Assembly: GCF_003353015.1 (NCBI RefSeq)
Contig: NZ_QREM01000009.1
Coordinates: 853,119-903,078 of the forward strand
Reading direction: 5' to 3'
DNA from: Xanthomonas arboricola
GTDB lineage: Bacteria; Pseudomonadota; Gammaproteobacteria; Xanthomonadales; Xanthomonadaceae
Length of the DNA stretch: 49,960 nt
In this document: positions 29,112 through 37,010 of the stretch, piece by piece
Layout: every line of letters starts with the position of its first letter
How positions within the stretch are numbered: the stretch's first letter is position 1
The notes under the pieces: model-generated
Told to the model about the DNA's origin: nothing
Seen by the model: only the letters and a program-made list of their open reading frames with translations
Database searches by the model: none
Made by a program: the position numbers and the translations under genes

Positions 29112-30629
29112 CTACGTCACCACCGGACTGCGCAAGCCCCACACGCTTGCCCCGGCCTTGCAATACGCATCGATGAACGCCTGTTGCGACGGCATCTGGT
29201 CCACCGCACGCCGGATCGGCTGCGCAATGCCGTCGAGCAGGCGGTGCAGGTCGCGATCGGACACTGCACGCGCCAGCGGGTGATGCTGCGCAGGCATGAT
29301 GCCCTGCCCCATCAGCACGTGGGTCCAGGAGTCGACGCGGAACAGTTCATCGGCGCCTTGCCAGGCATGCGCGCGTTCGCGCCAGGCGCGCAGGCGCAAG
29401 GCGAGCGATGCGGGCAGTTCCATCTCGCGGCACTGGCGCCACAGCGGCTCGTCGCGTTGGGTGGCGTGGTAATGCAGGATGATGAAATCGCGCACGTGCT
29501 CCATCTCGGCGCGGCTGATGGCGTTGAACAGCTCCACCTGCGAGGGCGCAATGCCGTCTGCCGGGAACAGGGTGATCAGCCGCACCACCGCGGCGATGGT
29601 GAGATGGATGCTGGTGGACTCCAGCGGTTCGATAAAGCCGCTGGCCAGGCCCAGCGACACCACGTTCCTGTTCCAGGCCTTGCGTCGACAACCGGTGCGG
29701 AACGGCACCAGCCAGGGATCCTTCAGCGCGGGCGCGGCCACATCGCGCAGCAGCTTGGCATGCGCTTCGTCGTCGGACAGGTGCTCGCTGGAAAACACCA
29801 GGCCGTTTCCCACACGATGCTGCAATGGAATATGCCAACGCCAACCGGCTTCGTGCGCGATGGCGCGGGTGTACGGCACCGGCGCGCCGAGCGCTTGGGT
29901 CTGCACCGCAACGGCGCGGTCGCACGGCAACCAATGGCTCCAGTCTTCGTAACCGGTGTGCAGCGCCTGTTCGATCAGCAGGCCGCGAAAGCCGCTGCAA
30001 TCGATGAACAGATCGCCCTCGATCAGTTGCCCGTCTTCCAGCACCAGGCTGGCGACATCACCGCTCTCCGGCTGCAGCGTGACCTGCTGGATCCTGCCTT
30101 CGATGCGCCTGACACCGCAGGCCTCGCTGCGCGTGCGCAGGAACCTGGCATACAGCGCGGCATCCAGGTGATAGGCGTAATTGACCGCGGGCTCGCGCAA
30201 CAGCGCGAAACGGTCCGCGCGCGAGGCCACGGTTTCCAGGCAGTAATCGCCAAAGCTGCACGGCATGCCGCGGCGCTGGCTTTCCAGCCATAGATGGTGG
30301 AAGGCGCACACCAGCGTGCTCTGCCCGGTGAGGCCGAACGGATGGATGTAGCGTTCGCCCTGGCGGCGCCAATGCTCGAAGGAGATCGACAGCTTGAAGG
30401 TGCCGGCTACTGCGCGCAGGAATTCCTGCTCGTCGATCTGCAGGAAGCGATGGAAGCTGCGGATCGGCGGCACCGTGGATTCGCCCACGCCCACGGTGCC
30501 GATCTGCTCGGACTCGACCAGGGTGATCTCCAGCAGGTCGCGGAACTGATGCGACAGCGCGCAGGCGGCGATCCAGCCGGCGGTGCCGCCACCGACGATG
30601 ACGACCCTGCGAATCGGACCATGGCTCAC
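29112..30629 (-). CDS. Flavin-dependent tryptophan-halogenase-family protein
   Basis: The 505-residue protein has the FAD-binding GGGTAGW motif (13-19), the catalytic lysine Lys79 in GTFKLSISF (same number as in PrnA), the halogenase signature W263-R-W-H-I-P268 and the PLEST motif with Glu337-Ser338, equivalent to Glu346-Ser347 of PrnA. These residues predict a working FADH2-dependent halogenase that uses HOCl or HOBr. The GTG start at 30629 has an AAAGGAG ribosome site. It lies 181 bp downstream of the JmjC gene in the TonB-receptor unit; homologues in such loci are known in Xanthomonas and Caulobacter, some halogenating indoles in vitro. The natural substrate is unknown. Confidence 0.93.
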   Translation of the reverse strand: MSHGPIRRVVIVGGGTAGWIAACALSHQFRDLLEITLVESEQIGTVGVGESTVPPIRSFHRFLQIDEQEFLRAVAGTFKLSISFEHWRRQGERYIHPFGLTGQSTLVCAFHHLWLESQRRGMPCSFGDYCLETVASRADRFALLREPAVNYAYHLDAALYARFLRTRSEACGVRRIEGRIQQVTLQPESGDVASLVLEDGQLIEGDLFIDCSGFRGLLIEQALHTGYEDWSHWLPCDRAVAVQTQALGAPVPYTRAIAHEAGWRWHIPLQHRVGNGLVFSSEHLSDDEAHAKLLRDVAAPALKDPWLVPFRTGCRRKAWNRNVVSLGLASGFIEPLESTSIHLTIAAVVRLITLFPADGIAPSQVELFNAISRAEMEHVRDFIILHYHATQRDEPLWRQCREMELPASLALRLRAWRERAHAWQGADELFRVDSWTHVLMGQGIMPAQHHPLARAVSDRDLHRLLDGIAQPIRRAVDQMPSQQAFIDAYCKAGASVWGLRSPVVT

Positions 30630-30810
30630 TGCGCGCTCCTTTTGCGTGGATGTCGGTTGCCTGGCACAGCATCGTGCCCGATCGTGTGGGTGACGCAGAA
30701 GCCACGCAGCGACCGCTCGAACGCGGCACATGCGCGTGCGGCACATCGACCGCGACCGCCGGGCAGCTGCACAGGTGTCCGGTCGATGACCTTCAGGCCG
30801 GTCTCGCCCA

Positions 30811-31848
30811 TCAGCGGTTGAGCTTGCCGATCAACAGCGCGCGCAGCTGCCGCGCGAGAGTGGGGTCGATCGGGCCCAGCGCATGCCGCGCCTGCTCGGG
30901 CAGGTGCTCGCCGGCGCGCTCGGCCGGACCGAACACGTAGTAGTCGAACAGGGCGCGCCACGCCGCTTTTTCCGCTGCCGGGCGGTCGCGGATGGACCAC
31001 AGCGCGTGATACAGCGCCGGCGTCGGCGCCGGCAGGTGCGCAGGCACGCTGTTCCACCAGTAGTTGACCAGCACGTTGAATGGCTGCAGCGAGTGCACGT
31101 GATGCCACCACATGCCGGGAATGAACAGGGCATCGCCCGGCTCCAGCACGGTGGTGCACGCCTGCGTCAGCGCCTGGGCGAAACGTGGGTACCGCAGCAG
31201 ATCCGGATTGGCGATATCCACCATGCTCACGACCTGCCCGCCCGGCGTGGGATCCAGCGGGCCGGGGTACAGGTTGCCCACCTGCGCGGGCGGAAACAGC
31301 GTAAAGCGACGTTGCCCTACCGCGCAGCACGCCAGGTTGTTGGGGGCATCATAGTGGCAGGAGGCGATGACCCGATTGCCGATCCAGATGCTCGGCTGCA
31401 CCGCGATGCCGCTGGCGGCCACATCCAGATCGTTGCCGGCGCGCAAGCCCGGCAGGTTGTCGTCGATCGGCAACGACGCCAGGTAGTAGGTGGGCGGCTG
31501 CGGGTCGTCGCGATGCATGGCGATGGCCTCCAGCAAGCTGCTCAGGCTGCCGCGTTGCACATCGAAATTCAGCGCGCTGCAATCGTCGCTGTAGAACGGG
31601 CGGCTGGCGATCTCCGGGCCGCCATGGGAGTACTGCAAGACACGCCCGCCATCGTGCGCGCGCAGCAGCGCCATCGCCTCGTCGGGACCGCGCAGCCCGG
31701 CCTGCACCAGCGACCAGTGGCGTGCGATGCCACGCAGCACCACCGGCTCGGCCGCCTCGCACAGTGCGGCAAGCGGCAGCGCGTCGGGATGGCAATCGCG
31801 GCGCTCGGCGACGGGCGCGATCGAGGAAATGGCTGCGGCGGTCGTCAT
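30811..31848 (-). CDS. Cupin-like JmjC-domain protein (Pass1-related)
   Basis: The 345-residue protein belongs to the cupin_8/JmjC group of Fe(II)/2-oxoglutarate-dependent oxygenases. Metal ligands are His165-x-Asp167 (ASCHYDAPNN) and a distal histidine in GMWWHHVHSL near 249. PSIWIGN and LEPGDALFIPG are typical of the fold. It starts 4 bp after the SapC gene, so the two are co-translated. Such proteins hydroxylate amino-acid side chains or small molecules; the target here is unknown, perhaps SapC, the receptor or the halogenase substrate. Confidence 0.9.
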   Translation of the reverse strand: MTTAAAISSIAPVAERRDCHPDALPLAALCEAAEPVVLRGIARHWSLVQAGLRGPDEAMALLRAHDGGRVLQYSHGGPEIASRPFYSDDCSALNFDVQRGSLSSLLEAIAMHRDDPQPPTYYLASLPIDDNLPGLRAGNDLDVAASGIAVQPSIWIGNRVIASCHYDAPNNLACCAVGQRRFTLFPPAQVGNLYPGPLDPTPGGQVVSMVDIANPDLLRYPRFAQALTQACTTVLEPGDALFIPGMWWHHVHSLQPFNVLVNYWWNSVPAHLPAPTPALYHALWSIRDRPAAEKAAWRALFDYYVFGPAERAGEHLPEQARHALGPIDPTLARQLRALLIGKLNR

Positions 31849-31852
31849 GCGC

Positions 31853-32614
31853 TCAGGCGAACGCGGCGGTTGCAGATGCAGCGTGCACCTGCTGCAGGCG
31901 GCGCTGCTTCTCGGCCATCAGCCGGCGCACGTTGTGCTGCGAGGCAAGCATCAGGAACGCAGCTTCCAGATAGCCGGCCCGGTGCAACTGCTGCAACGAC
32001 GACGCATCGAGTGCGGCAAGCCGCTCGCGGTCGAGGGCGAACAGGCCTTCCAGCGTGGTGGCGTGGGTGGCATCCAGCGCAACATCCAGCTGCACCGGCT
32101 GGATCAGCCCCAAGGTGTCGAAGGCAGCCGCCATCGCCTGGCCGGCATCCACACCGTCGCGAATGCCGCGCAGCACATCGATGACATGCTCCAGGTACGG
32201 GCTGTGGCCGCCCTGCGGCAGGAACACGGCCTCGCCGTCGTGGCGGCTGACGCGTGGATGCTCAAGATCCACATGGATCACCGGCTCCTGCACCAACACG
32301 CCATCGATGCGCTGCTGCTGGAAGCCGATCAGGAATGGCCCCTTGGCGACGATGCCCGGCAGATAGCTGGCAGCCCAACGGCCCTCCTGCAGGAACAGGT
32401 TTTCGTCCTGCGCAAAGCCCAGCAGCGCCACCGACTGGTAGCCGCCGGTAGCAGGATCCTTGCGAAAGAACAGCGGGTACTCGCGCTGCAGCTCGGCGTA
32501 CTCGGTGACGAAGGCCGGCACCAGGCCGAGCGCATCGCCGAACTCGGCACCGAAGCGCAGGATGACGCGCAGATCGTGATGCGCCACGTTGTTGAGCACT
32601 GCGTATCGCGTCAT
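31853..32614 (-). CDS. SapC-family protein
   Basis: The 253-residue protein matches the SapC family named after a Campylobacter surface-layer locus. Visible family features are FRKDPATGGYQSVALLGFAQDENLFL and the C-terminal conserved helix GYLEAAFLMLASQHNVRRLM. No signal peptide is seen, so it is probably cytoplasmic despite the family name. The ATG at 32614 has a GGGAG ribosome site. It recurs with TonB receptors, JmjC proteins and halogenases in Xanthomonas and Caulobacter, where such units respond to plant sugars. The biochemical role is unknown. Confidence 0.88.
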   Translation of the reverse strand: MTRYAVLNNVAHHDLRVILRFGAEFGDALGLVPAFVTEYAELQREYPLFFRKDPATGGYQSVALLGFAQDENLFLQEGRWAASYLPGIVAKGPFLIGFQQQRIDGVLVQEPVIHVDLEHPRVSRHDGEAVFLPQGGHSPYLEHVIDVLRGIRDGVDAGQAMAAAFDTLGLIQPVQLDVALDATHATTLEGLFALDRERLAALDASSLQQLHRAGYLEAAFLMLASQHNVRRLMAEKQRRLQQVHAASATAAFA

Positions 32615-33061
32615 CTGAAACTCCCACGGTGCTCCGCGATGGAGGACCGCATTGCGTGGAATGCGTCGAACGCGCGACCGGGAACGCGCCTGCCTTGGCG
32701 AGCATTGCCAAAAAGCGACGGGCCGGCAAGCGGCACGGCGGCATGGGAACCGGCCGGGCAGCATCCGCGTCGCTGGGCAGCCGCAGCGGCCGTCGGCGGG
32801 CCGCTGTCTACGTGCAAGCCGTCGCAACGCGTGTCGGGCGTAGCGACGGAGACCTCACTGCAGCCGGCTCGACCGCGCAGTTGCGGCCACCGGAGCGCCG
32901 CCATGCAGGCTGAGGACGCGACGCGACCACTCGGCCCAGCCGGCGCGCGATCGCAGGCGGCATTCAACACACGCGCGCCATGAACCGAGCCCGGCCCGCA
33001 GGTCGGCATCTGCCACGCCACGCACGGGCTGCGCCCACCGGAGGCGCGCACAGCCGGGCTG
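32615..33061. other. Intergenic region between the TonB receptor and SapC genes
   Basis: This 447-bp gap lies within an otherwise co-directional unit. I see no gene, clear hairpin or repeat. A separate promoter for SapC may lie here, or the leader may be processed. Confidence 0.45.
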
Positions 33062-36000
33062 TCAGAACGCGTAGCGCACACCCAGCGTGTAGCGCGGCTG
33101 CTGGTCGATCAGGCGAATCATCTGCTTGTCCGAGCGCCCATGCCAACGCACGTCCTCGCCGGTCAGGTTGATCGCCTCAAAGCCCACGGAGAGCTGCTTG
33201 CTGAAGCTGTAGCTGACGCTGAGATCCCACTGCTGATAGGCCTCGACGTAGTAGGGATTGCGGTTGGCGTTGTCCTGGTTGGCGGCGATCAGGTACTCGT
33301 CGCGCCAGTTCCAGGCCAGACGCGCGCTCCAGCCGTACTTCTCGTACATCAGCATCACGTTGGCGGTGTCGCTGAGGCCGAGCAGCGCGAACTGGTCGCG
33401 ATCGATCACGGTATTGTCGAAGCCCACATCGCCTTCGACGATGGTGTAGTTGGCGTAGATGCCGAAGCCGGTGCTGTCGAAGAAGTACTGCCCGCCCAGT
33501 TCCCAGCCGTGGATGTTGGCCTTGTTCTGGTTGACCGGGCGCGACACATCGAACTGATACAGCGGGTCGGAGGCATTGCCGACGATGTCGTAGGCGTTCT
33601 CCAGTGCCAGGCTCTGCGCGGAGCTGCCGTTGTAGGCGGCCAGCCCGCCGGTGGCCGCGGCGTTGCGCAGCAACGCCATCGCCGCAAACAGCGAGGTGTC
33701 GTTGGCCGAGCACGCAGCAGCGACGTCGTTGCCGGAGGCCCCCACTTGCGCTGCGCAGGCGCCGCTCTGCAGGAACGCCAGCGCGGACTGTGCATCCGGG
33801 CCGGAGGTGGGATCGCTCAGCCCGTACAGGGATTCGCGCGAGACCGTATTGCCGATGAAGTTGCTCACGCGCTTGTTCCAGAACGTGGCGGACACGTAGC
33901 TGGCATCGGCGAAGTACCACTCCAGCGCCAGGTCGAGGTTGTCCGATTCCAGCGGATCCAGCTGCGGATTCTGCGAGCTGCCGCCGGCCCGGTTGGACGG
34001 GTTGATCAGGATCGAGCCATTGGGCGTATTCGGCGTCGGGCCGGCGATCAGGTTGTTGTAAGGCGCCCGTGCGATGGTCTGGCCGAACGAGGCGCGCCCC
34101 TTCAGCTGATCGGAGATGTCGATGCTGAAGTCGAGATTGGGCAGGATGTAGTTGTAGCTGGTCTTCTCGCTGAAGGGCTGCTGCTCGGTGGAACGCAACA
34201 GCTGGAAGTCGTTGTTGGCCTGCCACAGCAACGCCGTGGGCGTGGCCACCTGCGAGGTGGATTCCACATCGGTACGCTCGTAGCGCAGGCCCAGCCGGGT
34301 ATTGGTGGTCATGCCGGAGATGTCGCCCTTCAGTTCCAGCTGCACGTAGGCGGCGCGGGTCTTCTCTTCCACTTGGTTATCGGCGCTGTACTGCGGGTTG
34401 TAGCGGGTGGTGGCGCCGTACTGGCTGCCCCCCCACAGCGCCAGCTGGTCGGCATCGCCGCGCCATGCATTGGGCGCGGCGCCGTTGGCGTTGAAGTCCT
34501 TGAACATGCCGGTGATGCTCACCGGCCGCAGCAGTGCCTGCATGCCGGGCTCGTTGCCGGCGTTGGCCACGCCCCAGTCGCCCAGCGTGGAGTTGGTGTC
34601 GCTGGTGAGCCGGTTCATGGTGGTCGTGGCGGTACTCACCCCGAACTGGAAGCGCCCGTCCTCGAAGTCGAAGGTGCCGTCCATGCGGCCTTCCTTGATC
34701 TCGGTGACCTGCGATTGATAGAAGATGCGCAGGACCTGCGAGCCGAGCTCGGCGGGGGTGAAGTCCGGGTTGAGCACGCCGTTGGTGCCGGCCAGGGAAT
34801 CGGCCGCGGTGGGATACCAGGTGCGCGCGCCGATCGGCAGCCCGCCATTGAAGCGCAGCTCCTGCCCCCACTGACCGCCGCAGGACGGGCCATTGCTGCA
34901 GTTGTTGGTGCCGGCGAAACTGAAGTACGTGGCACTGCCGCCGGTGACCGGGTCGTTGGGCAGGCTCTTGGTCTTGGAGTTGTGCGCGTCGAAGGACAAC
35001 TGGAAGCGGTCGTTCACCTGCCAATCGGCATTGAAACCGAGCGAGCCGAGCGTGTACTTCTGTTCGTTGCGCTGCTGCTCCATGCCGAAGTCCTTGGCAC
35101 CGTTGGGCACATCGCGCAGATACACCGGCGTGGCCACCGCCTGGCCGGTATCGAAGGTCAGGTCGGTGAAGCTGTTGGCGCGCTGCAGCCAGATGCCCTG
35201 CTCGCCGCGCTCTTCGCGGATCTCGTTGGACGAATAGGTGTAGTCCAGGGTCAGGGTCAGGCTGTCGCTGGGGGCGAACTGCATCACCGCCTGGCCGTTG
35301 GTGCGCTCGCGCTGGAAGTCGGCGAAGGCATAGCGCAGGTCGTTGGGCATGCCGTACAGCTGGCCGATCGCCGGCGCATTGGTCACCACCGCATCCGGAC
35401 GCAGGGCCGGATCGGTGCCGGTCCAGCGCTGGATGTTCCAGGTGTTTTCGGTGGCCTGCACCGAACCGCCGTGGCGCTTCTGATAGCTGCCGCTCAAGCC
35501 GATCCCGAAGGTCTTGTCGGGATTGGTGTAGCTGAAGATGCCCGACACCTCAGGGGTGAGCGAATCGCCGAACGGCTGCGACCGATCCGACACCATCTTG
35601 GCGCCGGCATTGGCCACCACGCCTTCGTGATTGAACGGCTTGTCGGTCTGGATGTTGATGGTGGCGCCGATCCCGCCGCTGGGCGCGGTGGCGCGGCTGG
35701 TCTTGTAGACCTCGATCCCGGTGATGGCCTCGGAGGCGAGCTGGGCGAAATTGAACGCACGCGTGCCCACATCCACGCCCCCGATCGGGGTCTGGCCGGG
35801 CGCGCCGAACGCATCGGCGCCGGGAATCAGGCGGCCGTTGAGGGTCACCGTATTGAACTGCGGGCCGAAGCCGCGTGCGGTGACCTGCGCGCCCTCGCCG
35901 TCGCGGCGCTCGATCGAGATGCCGGTGATGCGTTGCAGCGACTCGGCCAGGTTGGTGTCGGGAAATTTGCCGATGTCTTCGGCGCTGATCGCATCCACCA

Positions 36001-36220
36001 CGCCGGCAGCGTCGCGCTTGATGCCCATCGACTGGTCCAGGCTACTGCGGATGCCGGTGACAGTGACCGCATCGAGGGTGGTGGCGGTCTGTGCGCTGGA
36101 CTGCGGCGGCGGGGCCTGCTGCGCAGCAACGTCCTGCGCGAAGGCCGGATTGATCACCAACATGCCACCGACGAAGGTGAACATGGCCTTCGACTTCACA
36201 TTGCTCAACGTACGACGCAT
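33062..36220 (-). CDS. Large TonB-dependent outer-membrane receptor
   Basis: The 1052-residue protein has a signal peptide (cleavage after AFA, residue 28), a TonB-box-like LDAVTVTGIR, a plug domain (IGKFPDTNLAESLQRITGISIERRDGEGAQVTARGFGPQFNTVTLNGR) and a 22-strand barrel ending in TLGVRYAF. The length and plug type match the carbohydrate-linked TonB receptors of Xanthomonas. The start at 36220 has a GAGGAT ribosome site. With the SapC/JmjC/halogenase partners and the xyl-box-like site upstream, it may correspond to the xylan-regulated receptor called xytA in X. campestris; that name is from memory and synteny, so I leave the symbol empty. Confidence 0.94.
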   Translation of the reverse strand: MRRTLSNVKSKAMFTFVGGMLVINPAFAQDVAAQQAPPPQSSAQTATTLDAVTVTGIRSSLDQSMGIKRDAAGVVDAISAEDIGKFPDTNLAESLQRITGISIERRDGEGAQVTARGFGPQFNTVTLNGRLIPGADAFGAPGQTPIGGVDVGTRAFNFAQLASEAITGIEVYKTSRATAPSGGIGATINIQTDKPFNHEGVVANAGAKMVSDRSQPFGDSLTPEVSGIFSYTNPDKTFGIGLSGSYQKRHGGSVQATENTWNIQRWTGTDPALRPDAVVTNAPAIGQLYGMPNDLRYAFADFQRERTNGQAVMQFAPSDSLTLTLDYTYSSNEIREERGEQGIWLQRANSFTDLTFDTGQAVATPVYLRDVPNGAKDFGMEQQRNEQKYTLGSLGFNADWQVNDRFQLSFDAHNSKTKSLPNDPVTGGSATYFSFAGTNNCSNGPSCGGQWGQELRFNGGLPIGARTWYPTAADSLAGTNGVLNPDFTPAELGSQVLRIFYQSQVTEIKEGRMDGTFDFEDGRFQFGVSTATTTMNRLTSDTNSTLGDWGVANAGNEPGMQALLRPVSITGMFKDFNANGAAPNAWRGDADQLALWGGSQYGATTRYNPQYSADNQVEEKTRAAYVQLELKGDISGMTTNTRLGLRYERTDVESTSQVATPTALLWQANNDFQLLRSTEQQPFSEKTSYNYILPNLDFSIDISDQLKGRASFGQTIARAPYNNLIAGPTPNTPNGSILINPSNRAGGSSQNPQLDPLESDNLDLALEWYFADASYVSATFWNKRVSNFIGNTVSRESLYGLSDPTSGPDAQSALAFLQSGACAAQVGASGNDVAAACSANDTSLFAAMALLRNAAATGGLAAYNGSSAQSLALENAYDIVGNASDPLYQFDVSRPVNQNKANIHGWELGGQYFFDSTGFGIYANYTIVEGDVGFDNTVIDRDQFALLGLSDTANVMLMYEKYGWSARLAWNWRDEYLIAANQDNANRNPYYVEAYQQWDLSVSYSFSKQLSVGFEAINLTGEDVRWHGRSDKQMIRLIDQQPRYTLGVRYAF

Positions 36221-36525
36221 CGATCTATCCTCGGGTCTGGTGCAACACCCACGGCCGTGGTCGCGGAATGCGACGCGGCGCTTGCCTGGCCACGCACCTT
36301 GGACGGCACGCGACCGGTCTCCCTGCAGCACTTCATTCAATCGGCCGCCTCGAACGCCGGCCGATGCCCCTTGATGCCGACCGTGCGTGTGCCACGTTCC
36401 TGACGAACGCGACCTGCGCCTGGACCTGTACAGCACCTGCGACTGCCTTCCCAATCGGTACGCCTGCGCGCTGCGTGCTGTCGAGCGCCCTGCACCCGAC
36501 CCTGTGCAGGCATGCGGTGCGGCAC

Positions 36526-36539
36526 TGATAGCGCTAACA
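36526..36539. promoter_or_regulatory. LacI-family (xyl-box-like) operator
   Basis: TGATAGCGCTAACA is palindromic apart from positions 3 and 12. It differs at one base (A for G at position 3) from the 14-bp xyl-box TGGTAGCGCTAACA that I recall for the xylan repressor XylR of X. campestris. It lies about 306 bp upstream of the TonB receptor start. Confidence 0.7.
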
Positions 36540-36668
36540 CGCGGCGCAGCCTAGTCACGCGTGCCGGGGCTTGTCACCGTGCGTTGCAGCAAACGCACAG
36601 GGCCACCGCCCGGCACGAAATATTGGATGCGCTTGAGTCCGTAGCACGAATGCAGACGCAGCGTGGCT

Positions 36669-36679
36669 GTAAGCGTTAC
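36669..36679. promoter_or_regulatory. 11-bp palindrome, possible second operator
   Basis: GTAA-GCG-TTAC has perfect 4-bp arms around a 3-bp centre and shares the AGCG core style of LacI-type sites. It is 130 bp further from the receptor gene than the xyl-box-like site. Confidence 0.35.
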
Positions 36680-37010
36680 CAGCGGGCGACCGCGAAAATT
36701 ACGCCGCAATGGCGTTGCCGCATCTCATTGCCGCGCAGCGCGGACACGGCATGGAACCGTTGCGCAAAGCGTCGCGGTGATCTCAACGCGGCAGCCTTCA
36801 GTGGCGATGCGCTCGGCGATGCGTGCACCTGGCAGCTGGCGCCGACGCGCCTGCATCGTGGCGCGTCTGCGCATGACATCGGGCTGCACGCCGCCACGAA
36901 AAACCGCGCAATCGCTGCAATCGATTGCGCCGTTGGCGGCAGTGAAACGCGTGTGGTGCAAGCCTGCGACAGCTGCGCCATTGCAGCGCAGATGCATGCA
37001 TCGGCAGCCG

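Larger units (their letters stand above)
36221..37010. other. 790-bp region upstream of the TonB receptor
   Basis: No gene is supported here. The region holds the xyl-box-like site at 36526-36539, a 7-bp inverted repeat CCTGCAC/GTGCAGG at 36489-36510, and a GTAA-GCG-TTAC palindrome at 36669-36679. It probably serves as the receptor promoter and long leader, and as the 3' flank of the M1 peptidase. Confidence 0.55.

Noticed and set aside
28715-29176. Possible 153-residue protein between the MBL gene and the halogenase
   Set aside because: It is arginine-rich low-complexity, contains a REP-like half and runs into the halogenase gene.
33140-36403. Plus-strand 1087-codon open frame opposite the TonB receptor
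   Set aside because: It is an antisense shadow with no signal peptide or recognisable domain, and the receptor on the other strand is certain.
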